Assembly: GCF_030433675.1 (NCBI RefSeq)
Contig: NZ_JAROCB010000001.1
Span: 803,333-867,332, forward strand
Reading direction: 5' to 3'
Source: Leifsonia virtsii
GTDB lineage: Bacteria; Actinomycetota; Actinomycetes; Actinomycetales; Microbacteriaceae
Length of the DNA: 64,000 nucleotides
Shown: one piece after another, positions 62,574 through 64,000 of the stretch
Layout of the letters: each line of letters begins with the position of its first letter
How positions within the stretch are numbered: position 1 is the stretch's first letter
Notes under the pieces: generated by a model
The model's database searches: none
Told to the model about the DNA's origin: nothing
What the model saw: the letters and a program-made list of their open reading frames with translations, nothing else
Program-made: the position numbers and the translations under genes

Positions 62574-63503
62574 ATGGAACCCCTGCTCCGCATCCACGCC
62601 GGCGACCTGGAGGTCGGGTACAGCGACACGGGCCCGCGGGACGGCGACGCCGTGCTACTGCTGCACGGATGGCCGTACGACATTCACAGCTTCGAGGAGG
62701 TCGCGCCCGCCCTGGCCGGAACCGGGTTCCGGGTGGTCGTGCCGTATCTCCGCGGGTACGGCACGACCGCCTTCCTCGACCCGGCCACGCTGCGGAGCGG
62801 TCAGCCGGCCGCCCTGGCACAGGATGCGGTCGCCCTGCTCGACGCCCTCGGCATCGACACGGCGATCGTCGCCGGCTGCGACTGGGGCGCCCGGACGACC
62901 AACATCCTGGCGGCGCTCCGGCCGGACCGGGTCGCCGGGCAGGTCACCGCGAGCGGTTACCTCGTCGCGGGGCAGGCCGCCAACGCGCACCCGCTGCATC
63001 CGGTCGACGAGCTCACCTGGTGGTACCAGTTCTACTTCGCGACCGAGCGCGGCCGGGAGGGGTACGACCGGTACCGGGACGAGTTCGCCCGCCTGATCTG
63101 GCGCACCGCGTCGCCGCGCTGGGCCTTCGACGACGCCGCCTTCGAGCGCAGCCGGCCGTCGTTCGCCAACCCCGATCACGTCGCCATCGTCATCCACAAC
63201 TACCGTTGGCGGCTCGGCCTCGCCGCGGGCGATCCGCGGTACGACGAGTGGGAGGCGCGCATCGCCGAGCGACCGACGATCGGCGTGCCCGCGATCACGC
63301 TCGAAGGGGACGCGAACGGCGCCTTCCACCTCGACCCCGCCGCCTACCGCGACCGGTTCACCGGGCCGTACGAGCACCGTTCGGTGACCGGCGGCGTCGG
63401 CCACAACCTGCCGCAGGAGGCCCCGGACGCGTTCGCGCAGGCCGTCATCGACGTGGCGCAGCGAGCCGCCGAGCACACAGCGGAGGCGTCCGGTGTCCGC
63501 TGA
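62574..63503 (+). CDS. Alpha/beta hydrolase (epoxide hydrolase/dehalogenase-like)
   Basis: 309 residues. LLLHGWPYDIHSFEEV gives the oxyanion HGWP, the nucleophile is an Asp in AGCDWGARTT, and the His is in GGVGHNLPQEAP near the C-terminus. The Asp nucleophile points to epoxide hydrolase, haloalkane dehalogenase or fluoroacetate dehalogenase chemistry rather than an esterase. The ATG at 62574 is preferred to the GTG at 62565. It forms an apparent operon with its neighbours and overlaps the next gene by eleven bases. Confidence 0.82.
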   Translation: MEPLLRIHAGDLEVGYSDTGPRDGDAVLLLHGWPYDIHSFEEVAPALAGTGFRVVVPYLRGYGTTAFLDPATLRSGQPAALAQDAVALLDALGIDTAIVAGCDWGARTTNILAALRPDRVAGQVTASGYLVAGQAANAHPLHPVDELTWWYQFYFATERGREGYDRYRDEFARLIWRTASPRWAFDDAAFERSRPSFANPDHVAIVIHNYRWRLGLAAGDPRYDEWEARIAERPTIGVPAITLEGDANGAFHLDPAAYRDRFTGPYEHRSVTGGVGHNLPQEAPDAFAQAVIDVAQRAAEHTAEASGVR

Positions 63504-64000
63504 CCGTCCCCACGCGCCGTTCCGGACGCTGGCGCACCGCCTCGCGGGCGACCGGGAGGAGCTGCCCGACGAGGGCCGGCTGCCCCCGTTCTCCCGGGCC
63601 ACCGGCTGGCTGAACAGCGAGCCGCTCACCCCGGGCGCGCTACGGGGCCGGGCCGTGCTCGTCGACTTCTGGACGTACACCTGCGTGAACTGGCTGCGCA
63701 CCCTCCCGTACCTGCGGGCCTGGCACGAGAAGTACGCGGCCGCGGGCCTGACGATCGTCGGCGTGCACACGCCCGAGTTCGGCTTCGAGCACGAGCGGCG
63801 CAACGTCACCGAGCGCACCAGCGCCCTCGGCGTCCGGTATCCCGTCGCCGTCGACGACGACTACGGCGTCTGGGAGGACTTCGCCAACCACTACTGGCCT
63901 GCCCTCTACCTCGCCGGCGCCGACGGCCGCCTGCGCTACCACCACTTCGGCGAGGGCGAGTACGCGCGGACGGAGATGATGATCCAGCGCCTGCTGATGG
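63493..64000 (+). CDS. Redoxin/thioredoxin-like protein (DipZ C-terminal type), 3' end missing
   Basis: 169 residues are visible before the window ends. A GTG start overlaps the hydrolase stop by eleven bases. The thioredoxin fold is recognised by VLVDFWTYTCVNWLRTLPYLRAWHEKY and IVGVHTPEFGFEHERRNV. Only the first active-site Cys is present (C64); the second position of CxxC is Trp (W67). This CxNW form occurs in some redoxin-domain proteins, where it would prevent ordinary disulfide exchange. No signal peptide is visible. An NHL-repeat region may follow outside the window. Confidence 0.75.
   Translation, partial: MSADRPHAPFRTLAHRLAGDREELPDEGRLPPFSRATGWLNSEPLTPGALRGRAVLVDFWTYTCVNWLRTLPYLRAWHEKYAAAGLTIVGVHTPEFGFEHERRNVTERTSALGVRYPVAVDDDYGVWEDFANHYWPALYLAGADGRLRYHHFGEGEYARTEMMIQRLLM

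Overview
The window is 64 kb of very GC-rich, gene-dense chromosome from a Gram-positive actinobacterium. The best fit is Microbacteriaceae, for example a Leifsonia relative. This rests on the proS, ispG, site-2 protease, dxr order, the GTG start usage, the lipoproteins with Actinobacteria-type ABC transporters, and the many leaderless genes. The placement is inference from content, not from a database search. I find 51 protein genes (two cut by the window ends) and no tRNA, rRNA, CRISPR array or transposase.

Layout. 1-9.2 kb: a truncated aromatic-acid-exporter-like protein, prolyl-tRNA synthetase, an RNB-domain nuclease, two MEP-pathway isoprenoid genes (ispG, dxr) flanking a site-2 protease, and a tandem-FKBP lipoprotein. 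9.3-22.1 kb: nitrogen metabolism, with two GABA transaminase paralogues, an asparaginase, a potDABC polyamine-type importer and alanine dehydrogenase, interspersed with an acyltransferase, a CGNR zinc-finger protein, OsmC and a secreted Cys-rich protein. 22.2-37.1 kb: one large minus-strand locus with two FHA proteins, a PP2C phosphatase, a membrane Ser/Thr kinase, a 1974-residue Ig-like/Fn3 surface protein, MoxR ATPase, DUF58 and a transglutaminase-like membrane protein. 37.1-42.5 kb: a stand-alone Cache-domain protein and a FadR-type regulator, divergent from a CoA-transferase, glutaryl-CoA dehydrogenase and aldehyde dehydrogenase operon. 42.6-49.1 kb: a putrescine/amine module (permease, aminobutyraldehyde dehydrogenase, Lrp/AsnC regulator, class III aminotransferase, FAD oxidoreductase). 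49.2-57.3 kb: YceI, a GH3 N-acetylhexosaminidase-like lipoprotein, and a LacI-controlled alpha-glucosidase with a sugar ABC importer. 57.4-64 kb: a UbiA prenyltransferase, a DHA2 efflux protein, an LCP cell-wall ligase, two alpha/beta hydrolases and a truncated redoxin.

How the genes work together. The amine module can oxidise putrescine through aminobutyraldehyde to GABA, the gabT genes move GABA nitrogen onward, and potDABC is a plausible uptake route. The same ATTTC-N4-GAAAT palindrome occurs at the asnC promoter region and at the ald/potD divergent region, so one Lrp-type regulator may connect them. The 22-37 kb locus looks like a phospho-signalling and AAA-chaperone system built around a giant surface protein.

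Three non-coding patterns stand out. (1) At least 13 genes have a TANNNT -10 element ending 6 or 7 bases before the start codon, which indicates leaderless transcription and moves the likely dxr start. (2) A seven-copy array of an 11-bp palindrome with exact 20-bp spacing lies at 12418-12562, four copies in one orientation and three in the other. (3) Six long intergenic inverted repeats recur through the window, several sharing the 11-mer ACGGCGTGTCG.
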